Of a stretch of DNA of 64,000 nucleotides, positions 1-10,925 are shown one piece after another. Below the pieces are notes generated by a model that worked only from the letters and a program-made list of their open reading frames with translations, did not search any database and was not told where the DNA came from. Made by a program: the position numbers and the translations under genes. The stretch comes from Liopterus haemorrhoidalis (taxonomy: Eukaryota > Arthropoda > Insecta > Coleoptera > Dytiscidae). The stretch lies in assembly GCA_963971575.1 (NCBI GenBank), contig OZ020618.1, positions 1,614,501 through 1,678,500 on the forward strand, written 5' to 3'. Numbering within the stretch: position 1 is the stretch's first letter; each line of letters starts with the position of its first letter.

Positions 1-904
1 ATTTATGATTTATATATTAAGAATAAACTTTAAATTATCAAAATAAAAGTTAATAATTTTTTAAAACGAAATCAACAAAATATTGGCAGCCATTGTGGTC
101 GTTGGAATGACGTACTTTCCGTCAGAAAAATTGTATGTGCAAATTCATAAAGCCTTCTTCCTTTAGTATTTTTATTTAATGGTCAAAACAGATGAATCTT
201 TTTCTAATGAGCATTGATCATGAACTCCTGCATAAAATGAACATTTCCGGACATTAGAACTTCTATTTACAACATATATTATAGCCCCCCCCCCCTTGCT
301 AGCTTTGCCAGATGCTGTACTAATAGCTATGTACAAAAAATCAATTGAACCAAAATAAAACAAACAAAATTTTGATGATTTTTTACAGTATCATTTTACA
401 GTTTGAATTAATTTTTTGTGAAAAAATTGTAAATAAAATCTAATGAAAGATAAATATTGACAGAATTGTCGTTATATATAGTTAAAAGGTATGATAACAA
501 GCCATGTGTGTGGGTAAACAGGGCATTATCGTAATTGCAATTCGTTAATGAATACAAATGACAACAAACACATTTTTCCAAATAGAACTTCATTAACTTA
601 ACAAAGATAATTGTTAGTTATGAGAACCAAGTTACATACATCATTTCAGTAATGAAAAATACTTCGAATTACAATCGAAATGGAAAAAATAACTCGCATA
701 TCTTCATCTGTATCAGTGGTCTTCAACCTTCTAACATATGCGGAAACCTACAGTTTAAATGCTATTTCTTTGGAACCCCATGCAAAAAGCCACAATAGGC
801 TGTATTAAGTTTAAGGTCAAACGTTTTAAAATAATAATTTAGATGCTTATTATTGAATTTAGTCTTGATCAAAATTAATATTTTATAGCTGAATATATTT
901 CTAT

Positions 905-1010
905 ATTTTTACCGACCGCCAACATATATAAGGGATGTAATTGTGATCATACCGATTTTGACATTTCGATGGAACTCCACGAATTGAGGTCCCTACATAA
1001 CGTTTTTCAG
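905..1010 (+). mobile_element. TCTG-family fragment
   Basis: Contains ACCGACCGCCAACATATATA, GTGATCATACCGATTTTGAC and CACGAATTGAGGTCCCTA, as in the fuller copies at 31559 and 40539. It stops before the microsatellite. Confidence 0.75.
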
Positions 1011-1584
1011 TATTTCTTCGTAAGACAACTTCTGTATCATTCCAGTATTTTCATAAAAAAATATTATCGTAGATATCGTATCTAAATAGCTCTTAATTAC
1101 ACCCTTTAAAAAATTAATTAATTAAGTTATTATCAAATCAAATCCACCCTTGCATTCCTGGAATTTCATAGTAATTTGTATAATTACATTACTGATTAGT
1201 CTTTGATCTCAGGGATTAAAACAGTGATGATTAAATTATAATAGTTACAGTGGTAATTGATAATGTTGAGCACTGATGGATTTCAGCGGGGGTCCGCTTA
1301 CTTCCTGTTATTAGTGAACGCACCCCATCTGGATTTAGGGCAAGGTATCGCGTGATAGAGCAGGAGTACTGGACGCATTATTCAAATGTCGTAAACAAAG
1401 ACAGATTTGTAGTGGTCATACACAGACCTAGACACAATTATTATCCTTACAATTCTAAAAACAGGACTGCCCCGAACATATAAGCTAACCAGTGGTGGTT
1501 TTTGTTTTGGTTGCAGGCTTCTGCAACCCCAAAGAAGGCAACAAAAAAGATATTTATTTTTTTGTAATAATAATCAACGTAATA

Positions 1585-2684
1585 CAGTGAATTATTTTTT
1601 AATGCAACATGTACTATGTCATTAGCACGGATACAGTTTTTGACAGCAAATTAAATCGTGTCTTGCAGTTCAGCAACATCCCTAAGTTCTCCATTATATA
1701 CTTTGGCCTATAAATATCTCCAATAAAAAAATCATTGGGTGCCAAAGATCTCTAAATATTCTTTAACTATTCTAGAATAATGGACTTGTGCGCCATAATG
1801 TTGAAACCATACTTGTCCATTAATATTCAGGTTTCGCAACGCAGGTAATATTTGGTTTTGCAAAAGGGCTAAATATTTTGCGGCATTAAGGTTACCGTCA
1901 ATAAAAAAATGCCCTATAATATTGGTTTCTATTATCCCTGCCCAAACATTTAATTTTTGTGGCCTTTGAGTTCGGGAGGAATGAAACCAATGTAAATTTT
2001 CTCGACTCCAGTACCTAAAATTTTGTCTGTGTACTTCACCATTTAGAGTAAACGTTGCTTCGTCAGTAAATAAAATTCTTTGAAGCATTGTTGGGTCGGA
2101 ATTTTTTCAAACATTTCAAAACATCCATACGTACAAAAATCCATACGTACTACTGCGTCCCTTTATAACAATTCTTGATGATTTTGAAATTTGTATGATG
2201 AACTTTTCTTTTTTTAAGAAGTTAAAAACAGATCCAATACTGACACCAACGGTTTGTGCAATTGATCTTAAAGTATTTTGATTGTTTTCTTCCACTTGTA
2301 ATAATATTTCCAACTGCTTCTCTTCTGTAAGCACATGGGATGTTGTTCTTTTTTTATTATGTTTTGACTTAAGACATCCTTCGCGATGAAATTTATTAAC
2401 TAGTCTTGAAATTGTAGAGGGATTTGGTATTGGCCGATCTGGATAAGTTGCACTAAATACAGCAGAAACTTCTCTTAAACTCATTTGGGAGTTATACCAG
2501 GTTACCATAATTATTTTTTCTTCATCTGTATACATGTTGATTAATTTTTAAATTAGCAATGAGTAAAAGTATACACACTAATTGTTTATGTTGCAAATGA
2601 AAAGGAATACGATTTATATTGCTCTCAAAAACTGTATCCATGGTAATGACATAGTACATTTTGCATTAAAAAATAAATTCATTG
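1585..2684 (-). mobile_element. Tc1/mariner-type element with ~66-bp TIRs, dead
   Basis: The left end (CAGTGAATTATTTTTTAATG) and the inverted right end (CAATGAATTTATTTTTTAAT) match over about 66 bases and are flanked by TA at 1583-1584 and 2685-2686. Inside, on the minus strand, is a broken transposase: 2535-2116 gives the N-terminal helix-turn-helix part (MYTDEEKIIMVTWYNSQ...), and 2088-1732 gives the catalytic part (LFTDEATFTLNG, then WFQHYGAQVHYS). The second catalytic Asp is replaced by Tyr (normally QHDGA). The third acidic motif (LAPNDFF) is in another frame. The copy is inactive from frameshifts and loss of a catalytic residue. Confidence 0.85.
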
Positions 2685-2759
2685 TATATTCATTATCTAT
2701 CTATCTAGGAAAAAGGGTCATCTGTGATTCATTTTATTTTCTGTGATTATTTTACTTAC

Positions 2760-2927
2760 CGGTTGTAGGTCCCCGGAGCTTAATCGTGGTTTGTTGATGT
2801 CCAACCGGAGTATTCCGGAGCCTTCCCTGGAACGCATTGGACGAGCTCCGGTTAATTTAAGGCTTCCTTCTTCTTTCCGGACTAGCTTTTCGCTTTCGCT
2901 ACCGGACATTTTTATTCTGATTTTAAA
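2760..2927 (-). CDS. First coding exon of an unrecognised host gene (runs off the left edge)
   Basis: The exon has acceptor TTATTTTCAG|TTTAAAATC and donor CAACCG|GTAAGTAAA, a near-consensus pair. From the ATG at 2909 (context AAAAATGTCC) it encodes 50 residues: MSGSESEKLVRKEEGSL..., RPMRSREGSGILRLDINK, PRLSSGDLQP, ending in phase 0. It is hydrophilic and rich in Ser, Arg, Lys and Glu, probably a disordered N-terminus. The codons are more GC-rich than the flanking DNA (many CCGGAG words). The next exons would lie left of base 1. I do not recognise the protein and assign no function. It sits downstream of NOS1AP on the same strand. Confidence 0.6.
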
Positions 2928-3254
2928 CTGAAAATAATCAGGTCGCCAATTGAAAATCAACCTACTTCGGCTCTAACCATTGCAGTCTTTCACACACATC
3001 AGCAAAATATTAGACAAATGAAAACCACCCAAATAATAACCAAGAACTAACAAAAAAAAAAATTAAACTTGAAATTATTAGTCGTTTCGAATGCGCTTGA
3101 ATAAATAGTCATTATAATTTTACTACAGCAATAATAATAATAAAAAAAAAATACTAAATTAAAAAAAAACAGTAAAATCTACTAAACACATTTTTAATTT
3201 CTATTACAGGACCGGAAAGAAATCTATTATTTTAGAGTACAAAATATTTTTTTT

Positions 3255-3575
3255 TTCCAAAAACTTTTATTATGTTTAATCACAAAATAAAATTTCCATT
3301 ATTATTTATTACGGCTTCCCAACGTTGTTCTAATTTTTGATGCCCTTTCTACACAAGTTTTTTGGTTTTGACTTAAAATATCTGGTGATTTTTTACATTG
3401 GTGATATTTCGAAATTATTTATCTCTGAGTGTATATTCCGATTTTGTGAAAATCGAAAGGCGCAAGATCGTGTGAATATGGTGGATGTGGAATATTTTGC
3501 CAAGTCCTGATTATTTTCTCGGGTTAGTTTTGCTGAGTGAGGACATTATCATTATGAAAAATTATTTCTTTTCGG
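3255..3575 (-). pseudogene. Mariner transposase C-terminal relic
   Basis: Minus-strand translation gives broken pieces of a mariner catalytic core: FHNDNVLTQQN (the family has HDNARPH), then IPHPPYSHDLAPFDFH (family HPPYSPDLAPSDFHLF), with stops and frameshifts around them. The third catalytic Asp of the D,D34D triad survives in APFDFH. No TIRs were found. It is an old fragment in the gap between the first two exons of the leftmost gene. Confidence 0.6.
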
Positions 3576-3614
3576 TTAAATAAATTTTATCTTTAGTTTC
3601 TGATTTAGTCTGAT

Positions 3615-4285
3615 TTTAATTATTAATTAGTCCCTTCCAAAAGGCTTCCAATTATAAATCTCCTTCCAAAGAATCACTTATTAATCTCCGTTATAAATAC
3701 AATCAAAATATAAATCCCCTTTTCCAAAAAAAAAAACAAATCTGTCTAAAAACATTATAAAATTTGGTTATTTTAATTATATTATCCTTTCAAAGTTTTT
3801 AATTATTAATTAATCCCTTCCAAAAGGCTTCCAACTATAAATCTCCTCCCAGTGAATCACTTATTAATCTCCGTTATAAATACAATCAAAATATAAATCA
3901 CCCTTTCCAAAAAAAAAAAAATCAAATAGTCTAAATTTGCGTATCTTGATTATATTATTTCTAAGTTTTTAATTATTAATTAGTCTCTTCCAAAAGACTT
4001 CCAATTATAAATCCCCTTCCAAGGAATCACTTATGAATCTCCGTTATAAAGATAATACAAACATAAATCATCCCCTTCCAAAAAAATTCAAATCTGTCTA
4101 AAAAGATTATAAAATTTGCCTATCGTTATTTAATCCTTTCTAAGTTTTAAATTATTAATTAATCCATTTCAAAAGGCCTCCAATTATAAATCCCTTTCCA
4201 AAGAATCACTTATTAATCTCGGTTATAAGGAGTAACCAAATATAAATCACCCCCTTCCAAAAAAATCCAAAAGATATAAACCAAC
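3615..4285 (+). repeat. ~175-bp tandem repeat, about 4 copies
   Basis: The word CTTCCAAAAGGCTTCCAA recurs with period about 170-180, beginning near 3635, 3815, 3985 and 4165. Each copy also has TTATTAATCTCCGTTATAAA and an A-rich block following CCCTTCCAAAAAA. The copies differ by substitutions and short indels. No open frame is kept between copies. It lies in the presumed first intron of the leftmost gene. Confidence 0.85.
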
Positions 4286-4321
4286 CGTAACGTTTCCCCT
4301 AAATGAAATCAGCTGACTTAC

Positions 4322-4480
4322 CTGTTGCTGACTATTCGGTAATAAAACTTGGAACACACTGTGTCCACATATGTGATGTAACGGCGACATATGAGCACCA
4401 CACCCCTGGGTAGGGCTTGGACAAGGGAGACACTACCACCCTGTCGATTACAATCGTGTCACTAACTGCTAACTGACCAT
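4322..4480 (-). other. Probable first exon of a second host gene
   Basis: On the minus strand a very good donor, CAGCAACAG|GTAAGTCAG, marks an exon ending at 4322. Its 5' end is not visible; the upper limit given is a guess. It would splice to the acceptor TTATTTTCAG at 2928-2929. The ATG at about 4390 (ATGTCGCCGTTACATCAC) reads in phase 0 through the junction into the next exon, so translation could begin here or at the better-placed ATG at 2909. The region is less AT-rich than its flanks. No repeat family seen elsewhere in the window covers it. Confidence 0.35.
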
Positions 4481-4639
4481 CAGCATCGCTTACTTATCAA
4501 GGCACGCGAATATCATCGATTATTATATAAATAAGATTGTTATTCGATTTATGAGATAGAGTACAAACGTTTTTAAAACACGATAAAAGAGGGGGAATCT
4601 TGCTACAGAGATATTAAACTAGGGTGACCATTTTCTTAA

Positions 4640-5846
4640 GAAGGCAATGCGGGAGCAAAAAAAAGTCCTCATCTCCCAAATCCCAGTGAAGAGCCAAAAA
4701 AAAATAAAGGTCCTCACCTCCCAAATCCAAGTGAAGAGCAAAAAAAAGTTCCTCCTCTCCCAAAATCCAAGTGAAGAGCAAAAAAAAAGGTCCTCCTCTC
4801 CCAAAATTCAAGTGAAGAGCAAAAAAAAGGTCTTCACCTCCCAAATCCAAGTGAAGAGCAAAATAAAAGGTCCTCCTCTCCCAAAATCCAAGTGAAAAGC
4901 AAAAAAAAGGTCTTCACCTCCCAAATTCAAGTGAAGAGCAAAAAAAAAAGGTCCTCACCTCCCAAATCCAAGTGAAGAGCAAAAAAAAGGTCCTCCTCTC
5001 CCAAAATCCAAGTGAAGGGCAAAAAAAGGTCTTCACCTCTCAAATCCAAGTGAAGAGCAAAAAAAAGGTCTTCACCTCCCAAATCCAAGTGAAGAGCAAA
5101 AAAAGGTCCTCATCTTCCAAAATCCAAGTGAAGAACAAAAAAAAGGTCTTCACCTCCCAAATCCAAGTGAAGAGCAAAAAAAGGTCCTCCTCTTCCAAAA
5201 TCCAAGTGATGAGCAAAAAAAGGTCTTCACCTCCCAAATCTAAGTGAAGAGCAAAAAAAATAAAGATCCTCACCTTCCACATCCAAGTGAAGAGCAAAAA
5301 AAAGGTCCTCCTCTCCCAAAATCCAAGTGAAGAGCAAAAAAAAGGTCTTCACCTCCCAAATCCAAGTGAAGAGCAAAAAAAAGGTCCTCACCTCCCAAAA
5401 TCCAAGTGAAGAGCAAAAAAAAGGTCTTCAACTCCCAAATCCAAGTGAAGAGCAAAAAAAGGTCTTCACCTCCCAAATCCAAGTGAAGAGCAAAAAAAAA
5501 TAAAGGTCCTCACCTCCCAAATTCAAGTGAAGAGCAAAAAAAAGGTCCTCCTCTTCCAAAATCCAAGTGAAGGGCAAAAAAAAGGTCTTCATCTCCCAAA
5601 TCCAAGTGAAGAGCAAAAAAAAGGTCTTCACCTCCCAAATCCAATTGAAGAGCAAAAAAAGGTCCTCCTCTCCCAATATCCAAGTGAAGAGCAAAAAAAA
5701 GGTCTTCACCTCCCAAATCCAAATGAAGAGCAAAAAAAAAGGTCTTCACCTCCCAAATCCAATTGAAGAGCAAAAAAAGGTCCTCCTCTCCCAAACTCCA
5801 AGTGAAGAGCAAAAAAAAGGTCCTCACCTCCCAAATCCAAAATTGG
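4640..5846 (+). repeat. 40-bp minisatellite array A, about 30 units
   Basis: The unit is roughly GGTCCTCACCTCCCAAATCC followed by AAGTGAAGAGCAAAAAAAA, 38-41 bp. Two variant units alternate for much of the array: one with CTCCTCTCCCAAAATCC and one with CTTCACCTCCCAAATCC. Long open frames rich in Lys/Ser on one strand and Phe/Leu/Trp on the other arise only because the unit lacks stop codons; they are not genes. The same unit, in the other orientation, forms array B at 24.4-25.6 kb and shorter arrays near 27.9, 47.3 and 59.1 kb. Confidence 0.95.
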
Positions 5847-6178
5847 GTCACGAAGCATATTCTGTGGGTCGCGGAAAAAATTTAGAAATTCTGGAAATAA
5901 TATTTTCCACTACAATTTTTTTTATTAGAATAGAAATAAAATAAATATAAATGAAGTAGTTTTAAAATTAAATAAACAATTTAAATATATAACATATGTA
6001 ATTTTATTCTTGTAACTTTTTCTGCTTGTTGTTTTTGAAATTAAACTTAATGCGAATTATTCTTCATTAAAATCTATATCATCTAATTTTTGTTTTTTTT
6101 TCTACCTTGTTTTCCTCCTTTGGGTCGCAACTGAACGTTGCAATTTGGGTCGTGGCTCAAAAAGGTTAAGAATCCCTG
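5847..6178 (+). mobile_element. hAT-type terminal remnant
   Basis: The stretch ends GGTTAAGAATCCCTG; its reverse complement, CAGGGATTCTTAACC, is a typical hAT terminus. It repeats the words GGGTCGCGG, GGGTCGCAAC and GGGTCGTGG, like the hAT element at 27028-27794. The left end and its duplication are not visible; minisatellite array A lies where the body should continue. This suggests array A expanded inside this element. Confidence 0.5.
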
Positions 6179-6226
6179 ATCTAGCCGATCACATTTCAGC
6201 TAGTCATAGTCATAAACCGGCTAGAG

Positions 6227-6390
6227 CAGTGGCGAATTAAGTTGCTTGGGAACCCTGGGTGGTAAAATTAAAATGGGCCCTCTATTATTTTAAATAGAAT
6301 GGAATTATTTGTATATAGACTTCGGTAGCCCACCCGGCTTCGTGGGCCCCGGGTGGTCGCCCAGTCCGCCCACCGCTTAATTCGCCTCTG
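6227..6390 (+). mobile_element. Short hAT MITE (164 bp)
   Basis: The ends are CAGTGGCGAATTAAG and CTTAATTCGCCTCTG, inverted repeats starting CAG as in hAT elements. The flanks are GGCTAGAG and GGCTACAA, a probable 8-bp target duplication with two differences. No coding capacity. Confidence 0.75.
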
Positions 6391-6399
6391 GGCTACAAT

Positions 6400-7150
6400 A
6401 TTTACCGTGAACACAGACAGTGGACAGACAAACAGATCAACAGACAGGGACAGGTGACAGTATAAGAGATTCTTGGTTATTTATTTACCAACAAAACTAC
6501 AAATTACCAAAATTAATTTAACAACATAATAAATATAATAAAACATGTTTTGAATTGTGGTATATATTTATTTAGAACACATGTAATCGAATTATAAAAT
6601 TAATTAATCAATTAATTATAAATAAAATGACGTAGATACAGATCAGTCATTTAAGTATAAAAAACTATTTCTAAACTAAATATATTTGAGTAAAATTTTA
6701 CGTTTACTTAACACAATTTTGTTCGTTGTTAACTATTTTCACAAATCTCGGTAAAGGCTCTTATAATTTTATATTTTAAAAGAGAAATTATCGAGTTTTG
6801 GACACATTTGTCATGGCATGTTACAAATTCAAAACTTTAGAAATATTATAAAGTCAAAAAACCCACGAAAAAAAAAATTTTATTGCCAAAAAAAAATGAA
6901 GAAGCAGTTTATCTTTTCATTAGAACCATCTCAAATCGTTTTTGAATTGAACAATTTTCAAAATTTTTTGCGCATCAATGAATGAGTTCAGGTTTCCAGA
7001 TTTTTTAGCAATGAAAAAAATACGTTTTTTTTTAATAGCACAAATTGCAACTTACTATCTCCGGTGTTTTTGTGTAGAATATTTTTGAAATTTTAATTTT
7101 TTTGAGTTAAATTATCATTTTGGGTTAAATCAACTTAAAATATCACTAAG
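6400..7150. other. No recognisable gene
   Basis: AT-rich DNA. I see a few ACAG/GACAG words near 6415-6460 and nothing else that can be named. Confidence 0.5.
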
Positions 7151-7157
7151 GTAAAAG

Positions 7158-7327
7158 CTATTCCGAACGATTAGGCGGAACTAACTGGAATTTTCATTTT
7201 TGTAAGTTGTCATTAGCTATTTTTTTATATATTGAAGTTGGCTTTTCCTGAACAAAATGTTCAAAAACTTTAATCTGTAAAAATTACTAGATTTGAAAAT
7301 CTAATTCCGCCTAATCGTTTGGAATAG
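7158..7327. mobile_element. MITE with TIR ...TTAGGCGGAACTA (copy 1)
   Basis: The left end, CTATTCCGAACGATTAGGCG, is inverted at the right end, ending CCTAATCGTTTGGAATAG. The interior has no ORF. The same family recurs at 8103-8497 with a longer interior. The target duplication is unclear. Confidence 0.75.
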
Positions 7328-7892
7328 ACTTAAAGTGTTTATCTCGAAATTATTTCTAAAAGAAACAAAAAAGATAAACAATATCTATAGATATTCTAGA
7401 TATCTAACTACACTATTAGATATGTAGAAACATGGTCGTTTCTTTACAGAATTGATACTAAAAAAAAATTGATAGAATCAATTCTGTAAAGATATTTTTC
7501 TTAAAGCTAAATAATCACTTTTATGGAATAATTATAACTAAAATATATAAAACTAAACTATAACTGTTTATATAACACAGTTCATTATATGTATGATATA
7601 AGTTTGCCACTTTTAAATGATACTGATATCAATGAAAAGTGGTTGGACTATAATCTTTATTAATAAAATTTCTGAAGGCATAGCAAGCTATTTTAAAAGC
7701 CCCTAAAAGATTTTTTGGATAAATATTGAATGAGTAAAAAAGGAAGAAGCCCATTTTTTAATGATTCAAACTGCAGCTCGATCACAAGCCGTTTTTGAGT
7801 TATTAAATTTCCAAAATTTTTGCATATCAAAAGGACAAATTTTTTAGAAGTTGAAAAAGTAGAGTTCTTTCTAATAATTTAAACAGATATTA

Positions 7893-8893
7893 AGGATTCC
7901 ACACACTAAAGCGGCCGCGGTGGCGGCCACGGTAGCGATACGGCTAGCGATCAGGTCTCCTCACACTAACGCGGTGGGAGTGGCGGTAGCGGTAGCGATC
8001 AGTTAGTGAATCACGGTATATAGTTGTATGGTAATATTGATTGCGAGAACACAATAGAATAATTAATTGTATGTAGAGGAAAAATAATAATCTACTCACA
8101 TTCTGTTTCAAACAGTTAGGCGGAACTAAATGGGAATTTCGTTCTTTTAGGTTGGAAAAGGGACCTTGCTTGGGTTATTTCATTTTTCACGTTGGAATGT
8201 CAAAATTTAAAATTCCAACAATGAAACCATGGAAACGAATGACATATGTCAAACTTAAATTAATTTTCTTACATATTTTAATGACAAAAAATAAATAAAT
8301 GGGATATTTGTATTAAGAATGACACAAAAAATCAAAATATAAAGAAAATGACATTTTAAAATGATATTAACCTTAACCAAAAAATGTTTGTTGCAAGTAT
8401 GATTTACAAAGCTTAAACAAAACGGCTGAAAAGCATGATTTCAACGATGAAAGTAACTAGATTGCAAAATCTAGTTCCGCCTAACCGTTTGGAACAGACT
8501 TTACTATCAATTTCCAAAACTTTTCCTATTTCGTTCCACACTTTATTTGTTTTCCTAATATTCTTGTAATCAGGATGTGCTAAGTCATACAAAATTAAAT
8601 GATCCTTTACTGATCTATGATTTTTTCTGTTAAATTATCTATTTTCGACATTATTTTCTTAAATATATTCACTCTGTGGTATATAAACAATGAATATCGC
8701 GCGGCCTAACGCAACTTGTCGAGTTCGGCCGCCAGTGTTTGGTGATCGCTAGACTGAACGCTGAATCGGTGGCGTTCTCAGATAGCTGAACGCTTGTATG
8801 TGCGTGGTATCATTGTATTGTATAGGTTGCGTTAGGCCGCTGCCGTATCGCTACCGTGGCCGCCACCGCGGCCGCTTTGGTGTGTGGAATCCT
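7893..8893. mobile_element. 1-kb MITE with GC-rich ~51-bp TIRs
   Basis: Both ends carry AGGATTCCACACAC then AAAGCGGCCGCGGTGGCGG and continue inverted through GGTAGCGATACGG, about 51 bases with one mismatch. TTA flanks both sides (7890-7892 and 8894-8896), suggesting a 3-bp target duplication as in PIF/Harbinger elements. The ends are strikingly GC-rich in an AT-rich region. The interior holds a second MITE (8103-8497) and no transposase that I recognise. Confidence 0.75.
8103..8497. mobile_element. MITE with TIR ...TTAGGCGGAACTA (copy 2, nested)
   Basis: The left end CTGTTTCAAACAGTTAGGCG is matched inverted by CCTAACCGTTTGGAACAG. Same family as 7158-7327 but about 395 bp. It lies wholly inside the GC-ended MITE, so it inserted later. 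Confidence 0.75.
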
Positions 8894-9110
8894 TTATTCA
8901 TTTCAAGCCATTATTGTGTAATGAATTTTAAAATTTTCAATTTTTAATGCACGTCAACGGGAGAAAATATAGTTTTGCTTATTTCTTTATCTATAAAAAA
9001 AAATGTTTTTTCTAACAATTCAAACTGTGAACATTTATCTCAAGCCATTTTTGAGTTATGAATTTTTGAAAATTTCAAAAAAAAATGCGCATTTCGGTAC
9101 GGATTATAGG

Positions 9111-9263
9111 CAGCGGCGGCCGGTAAAGCATGTTTGGGAGGGCAATCAGAATGATAGGACACGCTCGTGCTTTGTCGTTGCTATACTACTGTTGAGAGAT
9201 ATAGTACGAGCTTGTCCGATCATACCAATTGCCCTCCTAAACATGCTTCACCGGCCGCCGCTG
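9111..9263. mobile_element. Foldback hAT MITE with perfect 8-bp TSD
   Basis: The element is 153 bp and almost wholly palindromic: 36-bp arms (CAGCGGCGGCCGGT...) with two mismatches, then a further hairpin in the middle. ATTATAGG at 9103-9110 is repeated exactly at 9264-9271, the 8-bp duplication typical of hAT. The central ~75 bases (TGCTTTGTCGTTG, TACTACTGTTGAG, TACGAGCTTGTCCGATCA) recur inside another foldback at 41187-41399. Confidence 0.9.
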
Positions 9264-9289
9264 ATTATAGGGTTACAATTTTTTTGATT

Positions 9290-10100
9290 ATTTAAAGAAG
9301 AAGTATTCTTTCGAATATTTCAAACCGCGACTCTCTATCTCAATCCGTTTTTGAGTTATAAATTTTTGAAAACTGTCAACATTTTTTATTCTTTCGCAGT
9401 TCAAAAAATAGAATCACTTCTTCTCTATACGCCATTTAGGCGTTGGCTATATCTTTCAGGGGCTTTACTAGCCTAAATTTTCAAAATTAACACTAATAAA
9501 TTTTTGAATTTTCAACATTATTGCAAATTTGAGAAATAATAGCACCCTTTTGGGGACATTTGGGGGCAGCACTGGTTTTTTACTTAGAATAATGAAATAA
9601 ATAAATGAATGAAAATGAAAAAAATTAATGAAAATGAATTGTAACTGCATATTTGGTTAAATTTTGCAAATAAGACTGGAATTCAAGGTCCCTAAAACAC
9701 AGGGCAATTATGAAATGGGACTGTGCCAACTTGCAAACATCATTTCATAAGACTTACTAATGTAAACATTTACTTATGCCGTCTGTTGATGAAAAGTTAA
9801 ACTACTGAATTTATGTTTTATTTCCACGGCTATCTGTATGTTTACGAAAATTTTATTTTCCAAATATCTAGTATTACAGACATTCTATGGCATCAAATTT
9901 AAACTTTTTAAAAATAAAAACAAAATTTAAACAATTTTTTATTCTTGCATTTTTGCTCTAAAATGTACAGGAGAACCAATTCGTTACACACACAGTATTA
10001 AACCCTTTACCGTATAGTGTGTCATATATGGCACATTCCGATTTTTATTTTTTATTTTACTTTTAAAACTGAATCAGAACGTTACTTCATGAATGTTGAT
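9290..10100. other. No recognisable gene
   Basis: AT-rich DNA with no coding signal or repeat I can name. Short open frames here have no recognisable content. Confidence 0.5.
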
Positions 10101-10104
10101 ATAT

Positions 10105-10330
10105 GCCACATACACAGCAATGGATCCTGCAGTATCTCAAGTGATGGGCTGTAATAGATTTAAGGATATCAAGCGGAATTTGCACTTCAACGATAACTCT
10201 GAATTTATTGAGAAAGGATAACTAGAAGATACGACCTTTTCTTTCAAAAATTCGAGGGCGAATGCTTTTAATCCCTAATGAAAAACACCTAGCAATTGAC
10301 GAGCAAATAATACGGAATCATTTTCTTTTG
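10105..10330 (+). pseudogene. piggyBac-like transposase relic
   Basis: Reading across frames gives VMGCNRFKDIKRNLHFNDNS, then KIRPFLSKIRGRMLLIPNEK and HLAIDEQIIR. These are in the order of the piggyBac DDE domain start (..RF..I...LHFNDN..., then LSIDEQ). At least two frameshifts and stops break it. TTAA precedes CCCTTTACCG at about 10000, which might be an old left end, but I found no matching right end. Confidence 0.6.
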
Positions 10331-10697
10331 TAACATAATGTAGAATAATAATGTTCCATGTATGGCACAAACCCTAAATTATTATTTTAATTATTATTTT
10401 TTCATAAAAATAATAATTAATATTTTAAATATATCTTTTTAATTAATTTTTCTATCAATAAGAACCAATTCCTAATGCTCATGAATTATTTCAAAAATAA
10501 AAATTCATGCAGTAAATGGTTAAATTATACTGGTTACATCCTAAGGGTCAAGAATCCCAGTCTCAAGGCTTTAATTTTATTTCAAGGTGTATTTTTAATT
10601 TTAACACCTATTTTCGAATTATTTTCGGAAAGCAGTCTTTTTTGTAAAGCTAACTAATTCTAAAGCTTCTAAATAAGTCTACGAAATGAATTTTCCG

Positions 10698-10925
10698 TCA
10701 AAACGTCGTTACTTTTCCTAATTTTAATCCGAGAAGTTTCCGTTGTTTTTTGGTGCTCAATTTCGCTAATAGAGACCTGGTTCCTTCTAAAATTGCTCTT
10801 TCATCATCATCAGCTGCATTTTCTTCTTCTGCTTCTTGACAGGATACAAAACCACTCTCAGGACGAGATATTGAGAGTGGACCAAGAAGTTCAAACCAAC
10901 GTTCCACTTTCGCTGATGAAGTTAA
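10698..10925 (-). CDS. NOS1AP: Probable alternative NOS1AP terminal exon B with PDZ-type end
   Basis: A pyrimidine-rich acceptor (TTTCTTTTTAG|TTAACTTC, plus-strand CT at 10926-10927) opens 75 codons in phase 0 ending in TGA. The product runs LTSSAKVERWFELLGPLS, SRPESGFVSCQEAEEENA, then an acidic DDDER, RSLLAKLSTKKQRKLLG and a final VTTF. Thr at -2 and Phe at 0 fit a class I PDZ ligand. From memory, the vertebrate NOS1AP C-terminus has a similar order: a hydrophobic patch, ESGIAS, an acidic run, a leucine-rich helix and a PDZ-binding end. Phase and strand let the exon at 20708 splice here, skipping terminal exon A. The alternative is the last exon of an unrelated gene. Using it would give a 527-residue product. 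Confidence 0.55.
   Translation of the reverse strand, partial: LTSSAKVERWFELLGPLSISRPESGFVSCQEAEEENAADDDERAILEGTRSLLAKLSTKKQRKLLGLKLGKVTTF

Noticed and set aside
4614..5944. Overlapping frames rich in Lys/Ser or Phe/Leu/Trp
   Set aside because: They arise from the stop-free 40-bp minisatellite unit on both strands; the same applies at 24410-25464.
7893..8893. Cloning-vector contamination
   Set aside because: GCGGCCGCGGTGGCGGCC resembles a vector polylinker, but it is part of a 51-bp inverted repeat at both ends of an element with TTA flanks and continues into unrelated sequence.
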